Shown piece by piece: positions 1-7,054 of a stretch of 64,000 nucleotides of DNA. The stretch lies in contig NZ_JYNL01000023.1 of NCBI RefSeq assembly GCF_001044235.1, positions 315,154 to 379,153 of the forward strand, written 5' to 3'. This DNA comes from Mycolicibacterium chlorophenolicum. GTDB lineage: Bacteria > Actinomycetota > Actinomycetes > Mycobacteriales > Mycobacteriaceae. The notes beneath the pieces are model-generated. The model was given only the letters and a program-made list of their open reading frames with translations, ran no database searches and was not told where the DNA came from. Each line of letters begins with the position of its first letter. The first letter of the stretch is position 1. A program made the translations under genes and the position numbers.

Positions 1-24
1 TTCAGACGTGTGCTCTTCCGATCT
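1..24. other. Illumina TruSeq adapter remnant (not genomic)
   Basis: The first 24 bases match the 3' end of the TruSeq read-2 adapter exactly, ending in GTGCTCTTCCGATCT. It is joined directly to coding sequence at base 25. This is a sequencing artefact at a contig end. Confidence 0.96.
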
Positions 25-341
25 AGTTCCGCGGCCACCGGGTGCTGCACCAGATGATCGTCGACGAGCCGGGGCTGGTCCTCGAACTCGCCGGGCGCTA
101 CCACCGGGCGGCCGTCGACCGGATGGCCGAGGCGTTGCGGGTCATCTTCCCGCCGGGCTTCGCCGAACGCATCGGCGCCGACGCGGTCGACGACCTCGCC
201 GACTGCATCCTGCGCTACGCGGCGATGGTGCTGCTGCTGCCCAGTACCCAGCCCCTGGACACCCCCGACGATCTCCGCGCGTTCGCCCGCCGGCATTTCC
301 TGCCGAGCCTGCCCATGGCGCTGCGTGGTGTGCCCGCCTGA
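25..341 (+). CDS. TetR-family regulator, C-terminal part only (5' truncated)
   Basis: An open frame enters from the contig edge (first full codon at 27) and stops at 341, giving about 104 residues. The helical stretch around [14 protein letters not shown] and the ending [11 protein letters not shown] look like the ligand-binding/dimerisation half of TetR regulators. The N-terminal helix-turn-helix is missing because the sequence begins in adapter. A GTG at 42 could start a shorter protein, but in-frame residues before it (FRGHR) read as natural coding sequence. The family call rests on overall helix pattern only, since no HTH is visible. Confidence 0.55.
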
Positions 342-388
342 ATCGCGTCGCTGTTTCGTTGCTCACACTTTGGGGCAGTCGTAGGGCC

Positions 389-724
389 ATGAGCGCCGAA
401 GAGAAGACCGAAGAGCGTCAGCAGGGGGACACCCCCAACGTCCAGCTCGACCACGTCACCGAACCTCCTGACGAGGATCAGAAGCTGACCGAGAAGCCCG
501 AGGTCACCGAGGAACACAAGGAGAAGGCCAAGGAGATGGCCGAGGCCTACAAGACCGAGAATCTCCAGACCACCACATTGCCGGGCAGCAGTGGCACGGT
601 CTCGGGCACCTCGGTCACCAACTGGGTCGACGACGAGGACAAGGGCAAGATCGAGACCAGCGCCGACATCGGCAACGTGGAGTACCGCAACACCGAGGAG
701 TTCAAGAAAAAGCTCGAGGGGTAG
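389..724 (+). CDS. Small acidic, highly charged conserved-type protein
   Basis: This 111-residue protein starts at the ATG at 389, 47 bp after the preceding stop. It is rich in Glu, Lys, Thr and Asp with no hydrophobic segment, so it is probably soluble and largely disordered. The middle is Ser/Thr/Gly rich (TTTLPGSSGTVSGTSVTNW), and the C-terminus (EYRNTEEFKKKLEG) could form a helix. No catalytic motif or signal peptide is visible and I do not recognise a family. Codon use is typical of the surrounding chromosome. Confidence 0.72.
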   Translation: MSAEEKTEERQQGDTPNVQLDHVTEPPDEDQKLTEKPEVTEEHKEKAKEMAEAYKTENLQTTTLPGSSGTVSGTSVTNWVDDEDKGKIETSADIGNVEYRNTEEFKKKLEG

Positions 725-769
725 CAGGGCGCTCGCGGGTCACCGCCCGCGTGCCTAGGCTGGGATCCT

Positions 770-1255
770 GTGACACCACTGGACCGGATCGCGCCCGCGT
801 TCGTGGCGATGGCGCACTCCATCGTGTGGGCCTCGGTGGCCACCGTGGACGCCGACAGCAAACCGCGCTCACGCATCCTGCACCCCATCTGGGAGTGGGA
901 CGGCACTGATCTCTTCGGCTGGATCGCCACCGTGCCGAGCCCCGTCAAGCGGGCGCACCTCGCCGTTCACCCCGAGGTGTCGGTCAGCTACTGGACGACC
1001 ACGCACGACACCTGCAGCGCCGAGTGCCTGGTCGAGTGGTACACCGACGACGAGACCCGCCAGGCGGTGTGGCAACGGTTCGCGACGGCGCCCGCTCCGG
1101 TCGGCTACGACCCCGCGATCATCCCGATGTGGGAGGACGGCCCGACCTCGGAGCAGTTCGCGGTACTGCGTCTGGCGCCCTACCGGCTGCGTGTGATGCC
1201 CGGCACCGTGATGACGGCCGGTGCCGGCGAGGTCCAGCAGTGGCACAGGACGTGA
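770..1255 (+). CDS. Pyridoxamine 5'-phosphate oxidase-fold protein
   Basis: GTG start, 161 residues. The N-terminal half (VWASVATVDADSKPRSRIL, then HPIWEWDG and a hydrophobic strand) has the split-barrel pattern of flavin- or F420-binding PNPOx-like proteins. VKRAHLAVHPEVSVSYW is the usual second half of the barrel. Substrate cannot be predicted; members act in redox chemistry or stress responses. Its stop overlaps the P450 start as GTGA, so the two are translationally coupled and may share a pathway. Confidence 0.82.
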   Translation: MTPLDRIAPAFVAMAHSIVWASVATVDADSKPRSRILHPIWEWDGTDLFGWIATVPSPVKRAHLAVHPEVSVSYWTTTHDTCSAECLVEWYTDDETRQAVWQRFATAPAPVGYDPAIIPMWEDGPTSEQFAVLRLAPYRLRVMPGTVMTAGAGEVQQWHRT

Positions 1256-2607
1256 CGGACGCCGCCGTGCGGTCGCTGCCCCTGGCGCCGCGCAACCCGC
1301 TGCCGCTGCGGGAGTTGGTGAAGCTGGTGCGGCGCCTGGACACCGGTCAGGAGGTCATCCGCGCCGCGGGTGGTCCCGTCACCCGGATCCAGTTGGGGCC
1401 GGCCAGGGTCGTCCCGCCGATCGTCGCGGTGATGTCCCCGGACGGGATGCGAGATGTGCTGGGCCGCAACGACGCAGCCACCGACCGCTGCATCATCCAC
1501 GAGGAGGTCCGCGGGATGGCGGGCGACAGTCTCTTCGTGCTGCCCAACCAGCAGTGGCGGCCGCGTAAGCGGGCACTGCAACCGGTGTTCACCAAGGCCA
1601 GTGTGCGCAACTTCGGGGGCCACATGGCAAGGGCCGCACAGGCTTTCGTCGACCGCTGGCCGACGGGCGGTGAGGTGGACCTGGATGTGGAGTGCCGCCG
1701 GGTCGCGATGCAGTCGCTGGGCCGGTCGGTGCTGGGCATCGACCTGAACGAACGCGGCGACACGATCGCGCGGTGCATGCACGTGGCGTCGTCCTACACC
1801 GCCGACCGGGCACTGCGGCCGGTGCGCGCCCCGCGCTGGCTGCCGACCCGATCGCGGCGGCGGGCGAGGGAGGCGGTCGACGCGATGCGCACGATCACCG
1901 ACGAGATGGTGGCGGCGTGCCGCGCCGACCCCGACCGGGACGCGCCGCTGGTGCAGGCGCTGATCGCGGCGAGGGATCCGCAGACCGACCGACCGCTGAC
2001 CGACGCCGAGATCTCGAACGACCTGTTGATCTTCATGCTGGCCGGACACGACACCACGGCGACGGCGCTGACGTACGCGCTGTGGATCCTCGGGCACCAC
2101 CCCGAGGTGCAGGAGCGGGTCGCCGCCGAGGCCGCTGCGGTCGGCGACGGCGAGTTGACGCCTGCAGACGTGTCGCGGCTCGGCTACACCGTGCAGGTGC
2201 TGCACGAGGCGGTGCGGCTGTGCCCGCCCGCCGCCGGGGTGGCCCGCGTGGTGACCCGCGACATCGAGGTGACGGGCTACCGGGTGGAGAAGGGCAGCCT
2301 GGTGGCGCTCGGTCTGTACGCGCTGCACCACGACCCGGAGCTCTGGCCCGACCCGATGGCCTTCGATCCGGACCGGTTCAGCCCGGAGAACGTCCAGGCG
2401 CGCGATCGCTGGCAGTTCCTGCCGTTCCTCGGGGGCGGGCGGCCGTGCATCGGCGAGCACTTCGCCCGGCTCGAGACGACGCTCGCGCTCGCGACGGTGA
2501 TCCGGGCGATGACGGTCGAATCTCTCGACGACGACTTCGAGTGCGAGGTGCCGTTCACGACGGTCGCCAAGGGGCCGATCAGGGCGCGGTTGGTTCCGCG
2601 GTCCTAG
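1252..2607 (+). CDS. Cytochrome P450 monooxygenase
   Basis: This is a 451-residue P450. Visible motifs are the I-helix oxygen-activation motif AGHDTTAT near residue 263, the K-helix ExxR (HEAVRLCPP) near 318, and the haem-ligand Cys loop FLGGGRPCIGEHF with Cys near 398. It is full length for a soluble bacterial CYP. I chose the GTG at 1252 because it overlaps the upstream TGA (GTGA) and gives a normal N-terminus; a GTG at 1240 is an alternative. No ferredoxin or reductase gene is adjacent. The substrate is unknown; mycobacterial CYPs often hydroxylate lipids or sterols. The end overlaps the convergent porin-like gene by 29 bp. Confidence 0.96.
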   Translation: MTDAAVRSLPLAPRNPLPLRELVKLVRRLDTGQEVIRAAGGPVTRIQLGPARVVPPIVAVMSPDGMRDVLGRNDAATDRCIIHEEVRGMAGDSLFVLPNQQWRPRKRALQPVFTKASVRNFGGHMARAAQAFVDRWPTGGEVDLDVECRRVAMQSLGRSVLGIDLNERGDTIARCMHVASSYTADRALRPVRAPRWLPTRSRRRAREAVDAMRTITDEMVAACRADPDRDAPLVQALIAARDPQTDRPLTDAEISNDLLIFMLAGHDTTATALTYALWILGHHPEVQERVAAEAAAVGDGELTPADVSRLGYTVQVLHEAVRLCPPAAGVARVVTRDIEVTGYRVEKGSLVALGLYALHHDPELWPDPMAFDPDRFSPENVQARDRWQFLPFLGGGRPCIGEHFARLETTLALATVIRAMTVESLDDDFECEVPFTTVAKGPIRARLVPRS

Positions 2608-3550
2608 GCGTCTGCCGCTTCGCGGACGCGGCGTGGGCCAGCCTCCGCTCGGCGCGCGCTTCCTGCCGTGCGGCGATGCGCCGGTGCATGCGCTCGAAGA
2701 AGCTGCCGGGGCGCGTCGTCGGCGTGTGATCGTTGCCGACCGAGAGGTCGGTCTCCTGGAGATCTGACACGGCACCTTCCGCCACGGCCGTCCCTTCGGC
2801 AGAGTCGGCGGCCGGGTCGACGGTGGCGGGATCGCTGGTGACTCCACCGACGGGGCTGTCGGCGTCGGTGGTCGTGGGTTCCTTCGCGAGGCGTCCTGCC
2901 GCGGCGGTCTCTGTGGCGGCAGGTTCGACGTCCGGTGAGATGGCGGCGGGCGGGTCATTGAGCAGCACGTATAGCGCGGCGAAAGGCGGAAAGCTGAGCG
3001 GTCCACCGACTCCCACGTAGTAGAAGTCGATGACCGGAGGGCTGAGCAATCCAGCCTCCAAGCTGCCGAGAACGGGATAACCCCCGTTCAGGAAGCCGTC
3101 GGTGACGCGCGCCGGAATGTCGACAACGGCGTTGAAGAGATCCACGGGATCGAGATTCAGTGCGGCTACCGCGACGTCCCGGAGAGCGACCAGCGTGGCG
3201 CCGAGGACATTTGCGAACGGACTGATCACCGACTGCACGGCGTGGAAAAGAAGTCGTGTGGAGTTGCCGATCACCGACTCGAGGACCTGCCCGGGGTGCA
3301 CAAGGAATTCATCGATGAACAGCGGCGCAACGGCAGGATAGGAGCCGATCGAGGTCACGATGTTGATGAGCGCCTCGCCGGCGACTTTCGGGTAGAACGC
3401 GAGCGGCGCGGGAGCGGCGGTGAGTTGCACCGCCGTGCTGACGACGGAAAGTGGAGCGGGAGGCGGCGTGACCGGGCTGATGGCGACCATGCCGGCCGCG
3501 ACCAGTGACACACCGGCGGTAACGAACGGGCGAAGTGCTGCTGCCTGCAT
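2579..3550 (-). CDS. GjpA-like outer-membrane porin family protein, copy 1
   Basis: 323 residues. The N-terminus MQAAALRPFVTAGVSLVAAG is a signal/membrane segment of the type seen in mycobacterial proteins annotated as GjpA-like (Gordonia jacobaea porin A-like). The body (about 40-190) alternates hydrophobic helices with Pro/Gly, including DIPARVTDGFLNGGYP, which is also present in copy 2. The C-terminal 120 residues are Ala/Thr/Pro/Asp-rich low complexity ending in a basic tail. A GGGGGA ribosome site precedes the ATG. Pore function is inferred from the family name only. It is a paralogue of the gene at 3665-4669. Confidence 0.8.
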   Translation of the reverse strand: MQAAALRPFVTAGVSLVAAGMVAISPVTPPPAPLSVVSTAVQLTAAPAPLAFYPKVAGEALINIVTSIGSYPAVAPLFIDEFLVHPGQVLESVIGNSTRLLFHAVQSVISPFANVLGATLVALRDVAVAALNLDPVDLFNAVVDIPARVTDGFLNGGYPVLGSLEAGLLSPPVIDFYYVGVGGPLSFPPFAALYVLLNDPPAAISPDVEPAATETAAAGRLAKEPTTTDADSPVGGVTSDPATVDPAADSAEGTAVAEGAVSDLQETDLSVGNDHTPTTRPGSFFERMHRRIAARQEARAERRLAHAASAKRQTPRTAEPTAP

Positions 3551-3617
3551 GACGGCGATCCCCCTACGGAACCATCACACCCTGACTGCCGACGTTAGGG
3601 GTCGCGTGCACGGCGTC

Positions 3618-3658
3618 GACAGGGTCGAAGGTCATCCGCGCCGGCGCACCAACGCCTA
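3618..3658 (-). pseudogene. Relic of the 3' end of a Ddn-family gene between the two porin copies
   Basis: Positions 3618-3637 repeat 4736-4755 exactly for 20 bp (starting GACAGGGTCGAAGG). In the latter place this sequence covers the stop codon of the Ddn-type gene at 4750-5130. Reading on from 3655 on the minus strand gives A-L-V-R-R-R-G-stop, against A-V-L-L-R-R-G-stop in the intact gene. This looks like the leftover edge of a tandem duplication unit. Confidence 0.65.
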
Positions 3659-3664
3659 ACCAGA

Positions 3665-4669
3665 TCAGTTGTCGGACCGAATCGCGCGCACATGCTTCGT
3701 GACTCCCGGCGACTCGCCGTCGGGTCGCGCCTTGCGCTCCGCGACCCGCTGACGAAGCTTGTCGAGAAGGGGGTGCTTGGCCTGGTATGTGCGAAGGCCC
3801 TGGTCCGGCGGCGCCGTCGCGGTTTCGGTCGGGGTGGTCTCAGCGTCTGCGGTGTCCGAAGCCTCCGCGACCGACTCGGCCTGCTCAGCCTGGAGATTTT
3901 GCTCGGCCTCCTGGTCCGGGCTGGATTGTGCCTTGTCGAGTCCCGGGTCTGCGGGCGTTGAATCGGTCTCGACCGACGCCGTCGCGTCCAGCATCACCGT
4001 CGCTGCGTCCGGAGTAGGACTCTCGTTGATTGGGCTGCTCGGAATGGACGACAACTGCCGGACTCGACCTCTGCGGTCGATGTTGGTACGTGCACCCCCA
4101 AGATCGCCGGAAATGACAAAGAGTGCGAATGTGGGAAAGCCGAATGGGCCAGCCGTAATCGCGTTGAACGGGCTGAGAAAGCCACCCCAGGATGCGGTAT
4201 AACCGCCATTGAGAAAGCCGTCGGCGATTCGTGCCGGAACGTCCACGATCGCGTTGACGAGATCTGGCGGGTCGAGGTTCAGTACCGCCTGAACAATGTC
4301 CCGGACGGCAACGGCGGTCGCTCCCAGGGTGTTGAAGAGTGGATTGACCAACGTCTGTGCGGCCACGAGGACAAGCGGCAACAGATCTTTCGCCACCGTA
4401 CGCAGGAGCAACCCCGGTTCTTCCCGCGCGAGGTCTAGAAGATAGGAGGCCGTCTGCTTGTTCTGCGAGACAAGGTCCACAACGTTGACGATCGCGGCCT
4501 CGAGGACCTGCCCGTAGAAGTCCAGCGGCTTCGGCGCCGCGGTGAGCTCCACCGCGGGGCTGGCGACTGGTATCTCGAGTGGTGTCGGTGCGACGGGCGT
4601 GACCGCGATGACGCTGGCCCCCACGAGGGCCACACTGGCGGTGACGTACGGACGAAGTGCTGCGTGCAT
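3665..4669 (-). CDS. GjpA-like outer-membrane porin family protein, copy 2
   Basis: 334 residues, starting at the ATG at 4669 behind an AGGGGAA ribosome site. MHAALRPYVTASVALVGASV is the signal/membrane segment. Shared landmarks with copy 1 include VELTAAPKPLDFYGQ, LFNTLGATAVAVRDIV, NLDPPDLVNAIVDVPARI and DGFLNGGY. The tail from about residue 215 is acidic and Ala/Glu/Thr rich and diverges most, then ends in a basic segment. Longer in-frame reading upstream of 4669 overlaps the Ddn-type gene and has no start support. Outer-envelope location is inferred from family naming. Confidence 0.82.
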   Translation of the reverse strand: MHAALRPYVTASVALVGASVIAVTPVAPTPLEIPVASPAVELTAAPKPLDFYGQVLEAAIVNVVDLVSQNKQTASYLLDLAREEPGLLLRTVAKDLLPLVLVAAQTLVNPLFNTLGATAVAVRDIVQAVLNLDPPDLVNAIVDVPARIADGFLNGGYTASWGGFLSPFNAITAGPFGFPTFALFVISGDLGGARTNIDRRGRVRQLSSIPSSPINESPTPDAATVMLDATASVETDSTPADPGLDKAQSSPDQEAEQNLQAEQAESVAEASDTADAETTPTETATAPPDQGLRTYQAKHPLLDKLRQRVAERKARPDGESPGVTKHVRAIRSDN

Positions 4670-4735
4670 GATGTTCCCCTCGGCTGACACCACACCCGTA
4701 CAACCGCTGACGGTAGGGCCGGCGCCGAGACCGCA

Positions 4736-4755
4736 GACAGGGTCGAAGGTCATCC
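4736..4755. repeat. 20-bp direct repeat, intact copy (mate at 3618-3637)
   Basis: This 20-bp sequence is identical to 3618-3637. It lies upstream of porin copy 2 and includes the stop codon of the Ddn-type gene. The region between each repeat and its porin start is also recognisably similar (for example CACACCC followed by a CTGACGGTAGGG-like stretch). Confidence 0.85.
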
Positions 4756-5130
4756 CCGCCGCAGCAGCACCGCCTGCTCGAACGGCAGCACGGCGAACAG
4801 CGGCCGCATCCAGCCGGTCACCGCCGGCGCGGCCTCGGCCTTGCTCACCACCCGGGGATCGGTGACGGGGAACGACCGCCCGTAACGGCGCATCGTCCCG
4901 CCGCCGGCGGCGGTGAGGTTCTTCAGCCAGTCGCGGTCGGGCCCGTAGGTCAGCAGCACGGCGATCCCGTCCCGGGTCGGGAACACCGTCAACGGTGTGC
5001 GGTACTGCGCGCCGGACCTGCGGCCGACGTGGGTGAGAATCCCCATCGTCGGGGCCCAGCCGGCCCAGAGCCGCTGGATCGGGTTGGTGACGTGGCGGTT
5101 GAAACGTGCCAGCCATTGCGGCAACTGCAT
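4750..5130 (-). CDS. Ddn/F420-type nitroreductase family protein
   Basis: 126 residues. The pattern ARFNRHVTNPIQRLWAGW, then GILTHVGRRSGAQYRTPLTVF and VLLTYGPDRDWLKNL is the deazaflavin (F420)-dependent nitroreductase/Ddn family: a short split-barrel with a conserved RRSG-YRTPL strand and DRDWLKN loop. These enzymes use F420H2 to reduce quinones or nitro compounds at the membrane. The ATG at 5130 is only 22 bp from the start of the divergent paralogue. Substrate unknown. Confidence 0.88.
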   Translation of the reverse strand: MQLPQWLARFNRHVTNPIQRLWAGWAPTMGILTHVGRRSGAQYRTPLTVFPTRDGIAVLLTYGPDRDWLKNLTAAGGGTMRRYGRSFPVTDPRVVSKAEAAPAVTGWMRPLFAVLPFEQAVLLRRG

Positions 5131-5152
5131 ACGGACATCACACTCTCCAGTT

Positions 5153-5539
5153 GTGGCTTATCTCAAGCCCCCGTGGTTCACGCGGCGGATCTTCAACCGC
5201 ATCGCGATGGCGTTCGGCGTCGGCGGCAGCACGACGCTGACCGTGACCCGACGCGGGACGGGCACCTCTCAGCAGATCCCGGTGGTGGTGCCCGAGGTGG
5301 ACGGCGTCCGGTACCTGGTGTCGACGCGCGGGGAAGCGGACTGGGTCAAGAACGTGCGGGCTCACCCGTCGGTCACCGTCGGTGACACCGCGTACATCGC
5401 CTCGGAGATCCCGGTCGCCGAGCGCGCGCGCGTCATCGCCGCGTACCGGCCGCTGGCCGGCGCGGTGGTCGAGAGCTACTGGCGCGCGCTGCCCGAGGAC
5501 GCCGACCATCCCGTGTTCGCGCTCACACCCGTGGAGTGA
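5153..5539 (+). CDS. Ddn/F420-type nitroreductase family protein, divergent paralogue
   Basis: 128 residues from the GTG at 5153. The N-terminus MAYLKPPWFTRRIFNRIAM leads to TLTVTRRGTGTSQQIPV, YLVSTRGEADWVKNVRAHP, and a final VIAAYRPLAGAVVESYWRAL, all standard for this F420/FMN split-barrel family. It is more compact and less similar to the minus-strand neighbour than a recent duplicate would be. It is the last chromosomal gene before the integrated element, whose left repeat starts 4 bp after its stop. Confidence 0.88.
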   Translation: MAYLKPPWFTRRIFNRIAMAFGVGGSTTLTVTRRGTGTSQQIPVVVPEVDGVRYLVSTRGEADWVKNVRAHPSVTVGDTAYIASEIPVAERARVIAAYRPLAGAVVESYWRALPEDADHPVFALTPVE

Positions 5540-5542
5540 CCA

Positions 5543-5553
5543 CTACACCCTGT
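5543..5553. repeat. Left attachment-site core (attL), CTACACCCTGT
   Basis: This 11-bp sequence recurs in the same orientation at 21745-21755 and brackets the integrase-bearing element. Joining the chromosomal halves at the repeat gives ACTACA-CCC-TGTAGT, a perfect inverted repeat with a 3-bp centre, as expected of a tyrosine-recombinase core. The site is intergenic, between a Ddn-type gene and hemL. Confidence 0.72.
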
Positions 5554-5625
5554 TATGTACAGTTTCGGGTCGCACCGTCAGCGCCGCTACCAGGCGTTTT
5601 GTTGCCAAAATAGAACGTAGTAGCG

Positions 5626-5648
5626 AACTACAGTGGCCAACTGTAGTT
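5626..5648. promoter_or_regulatory. Inverted repeat just upstream of the integrase
   Basis: The perfect 9-bp arms AACTACAGT (5626-5634) and ACTGTAGTT (5640-5648) flank GGCCA, 7 bp before the integrase start codon. The half-site ACTACA/TGTAGT is the same as in the reconstructed attB core. This suits either an integrase/accessory binding site or an operator controlling integrase expression. An AT-rich TTTTATAAC lies right next to it. Confidence 0.6.
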
Positions 5649-5655
5649 TTATAAC

Positions 5656-6576
5656 GTGAGAGCAAGTTTGCCGTTTCAGCCGATTGATCTGCGAGAAGAG
5701 CTGAACGATTGGCTCATCCAGTTGCGCGGTCAGCGCAAGTCGCCACGCACCATGGAGGGCTATTCGGTGGCCGTGCGAGCGTTTCTCCGGTGGTGTGAAG
5801 CCGAGGACATCCCTCAGGAACTGACCAAGGAGAAGGTCGTCGCCTTCATGGCAGCGCGAACAGGTCAGGCCTCTACCGCGCGCCTGCAACTAACCGTCCT
5901 AAAGTTGTTCGCGAAGTGGCTGGCAGGCGAGTATCCAGAGAAGTTCGACGCCACACCCGTGTTATTGATCAAGCATCCCAAGACGGATGAACGGGTTGTG
6001 CCCGACCTTTCCGAAGACGAGGTCCAGCGCATGATTAGGGCGTGCTCCGGGTCCGCTCTGCGCGACAAGCGGGATCGGGCATTGCTAGCCCTGTTCGCGG
6101 AGACGGGACTTCGAGCAGCCGAGATGTTGAGTCTTGACGTGGGGGATATCGACGTTGTGAACTGCATCGTGCATGTCCACCGGGGTAAAGGTGGCAAAGG
6201 TCGTCGGGTCAGCTTTAGCCCCGGGTGCGCCGCCGCTTTGAATACTTATCGAAAAGCGCGTCGTGCTGCCGGACTGACGTCAGATGACGGTCCGTTGTTC
6301 GTGAGCGAACGTGGCGGTCGGCGGCTGTCCTATACCGGACTGCGAGGAACCCTGGGGGAGCGCGCCGCCGACGCCGGGGTCGTCGGATTCCATGTTCATC
6401 GTCTGCGGCACAGCCATGCAGTGCGATGGATCGCGGCGGGCGGCTCGGAAGCGAGTCTGATGAGTCGGAGTGGGTGGTCGTCGCGCACACAGATCGACAG
6501 GTATGTGCGGGCCGCCTCGGAAAAGCTTGCGGCGCAAGAGTTCGAGCGGTTGAACCTGGGCGTCCTAGAGGCGTAA
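5656..6576 (+). CDS. int: Tyrosine recombinase (integrase)
   Basis: 306 residues from the GTG at 5656. The N-terminal 100 residues form a SAM-like core-binding domain (LNDWLIQLRGQRKSPRTMEGYS). The catalytic domain shows the first Arg in ETGLRAAEML, Lys in GKGGKGRRV, the box II H-x-L-R-H motif (HVHRLRHSHA), the W that replaces the second His (SGWSSRTQ), and the nucleophile Tyr in IDRYVRAASE. All key residues are present, so it should be active. It is transcribed inward from the attL side. It likely integrates and, with a helper, excises the element at the 11-bp repeats. Confidence 0.96.
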   Translation: MRASLPFQPIDLREELNDWLIQLRGQRKSPRTMEGYSVAVRAFLRWCEAEDIPQELTKEKVVAFMAARTGQASTARLQLTVLKLFAKWLAGEYPEKFDATPVLLIKHPKTDERVVPDLSEDEVQRMIRACSGSALRDKRDRALLALFAETGLRAAEMLSLDVGDIDVVNCIVHVHRGKGGKGRRVSFSPGCAAALNTYRKARRAAGLTSDDGPLFVSERGGRRLSYTGLRGTLGERAADAGVVGFHVHRLRHSHAVRWIAAGGSEASLMSRSGWSSRTQIDRYVRAASEKLAAQEFERLNLGVLEA

Positions 6577-6635
6577 TCCTTAGCACGCTACGGAATGTGT
6601 TGTGCGACAGTTGATTACCTGAGGATCCTGGTTGC

Positions 6636-6655
6636 CAGCGCTCGACGAAGCGCTG
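6636..6655. promoter_or_regulatory. Short hairpin between integrase and replication genes
   Basis: Arms CAGCGCT and AGCGCTG flank a 6-base loop in the 199-bp gap after int. A TGTAGT half-site overlaps its right edge (6654-6659). It has no T-run, so an operator or weak terminator is equally possible. The rest of the gap shows nothing I can name. Confidence 0.35.
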
Positions 6656-6775
6656 TAGTATCGCTGTTGTAACGGGCTCGGAGAAGTGTCAGCCGAGCAG
6701 CCGCACAGGACGGACCGGTGCGGTAGCGTGAGCCGCAACATCACGCATCAACCTGTGGAAGGTTGGTGCGATCAT

Positions 6776-7054
6776 ATGGGGAATCACGGCGGTCTCACGC
6801 CGCATGATCGAAGGCTAAATGGTCGCGTAGGCGGCCACAAGAGCTGGAGTCAGACTCCCGACAGAGCTACGCGGCTGGAAGCGGCTCACGCCGCATCTCC
6901 GTCTCAAATCGCCTGGCACGCATTGCGTATGGGTTTTGACCCAAGTCAACTGACCGAAGGTCAGAAGAAGCAGGCCGAGTCTGCACGAAAGCTCTATTAC
7001 GCCGAACTTTCTAGGCGGGCACGTAAAGGCCGGAAACGCGGCACGTCGAAATGA
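6776..7054 (+). CDS. Small element protein upstream of the DUF3987 gene
   Basis: 92 residues from the ATG at 6776; in-frame GTGs at 6728 and 6686 are alternatives. It is basic, with MGNHGG at the start, NGRVGGHKSWSQTPDRATRL near the middle and a Lys/Arg-rich end (RRARKGRKRG). SPSQIAWHALRMGFDPSQLT resembles a small helical DNA-binding or regulatory domain, but I do not recognise the family. Its stop overlaps the next start as ATGA, so it is coupled to the replication protein. A regulator or excision helper is possible but unproven. Confidence 0.75.
   Translation: MGNHGGLTPHDRRLNGRVGGHKSWSQTPDRATRLEAAHAASPSQIAWHALRMGFDPSQLTEGQKKQAESARKLYYAELSRRARKGRKRGTSK

Noticed and set aside
1180..3006. 608-codon open frame on the minus strand across the P450 gene
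   Set aside because: It is an antisense shadow of the P450 with Arg/Pro/His-rich composition, no start signal and no motif.
5540..5660. A tRNA gene as the integration site
   Set aside because: No cloverleaf or CCA-type 3' end is visible at either junction; the repeats lie in an ordinary intergenic region.
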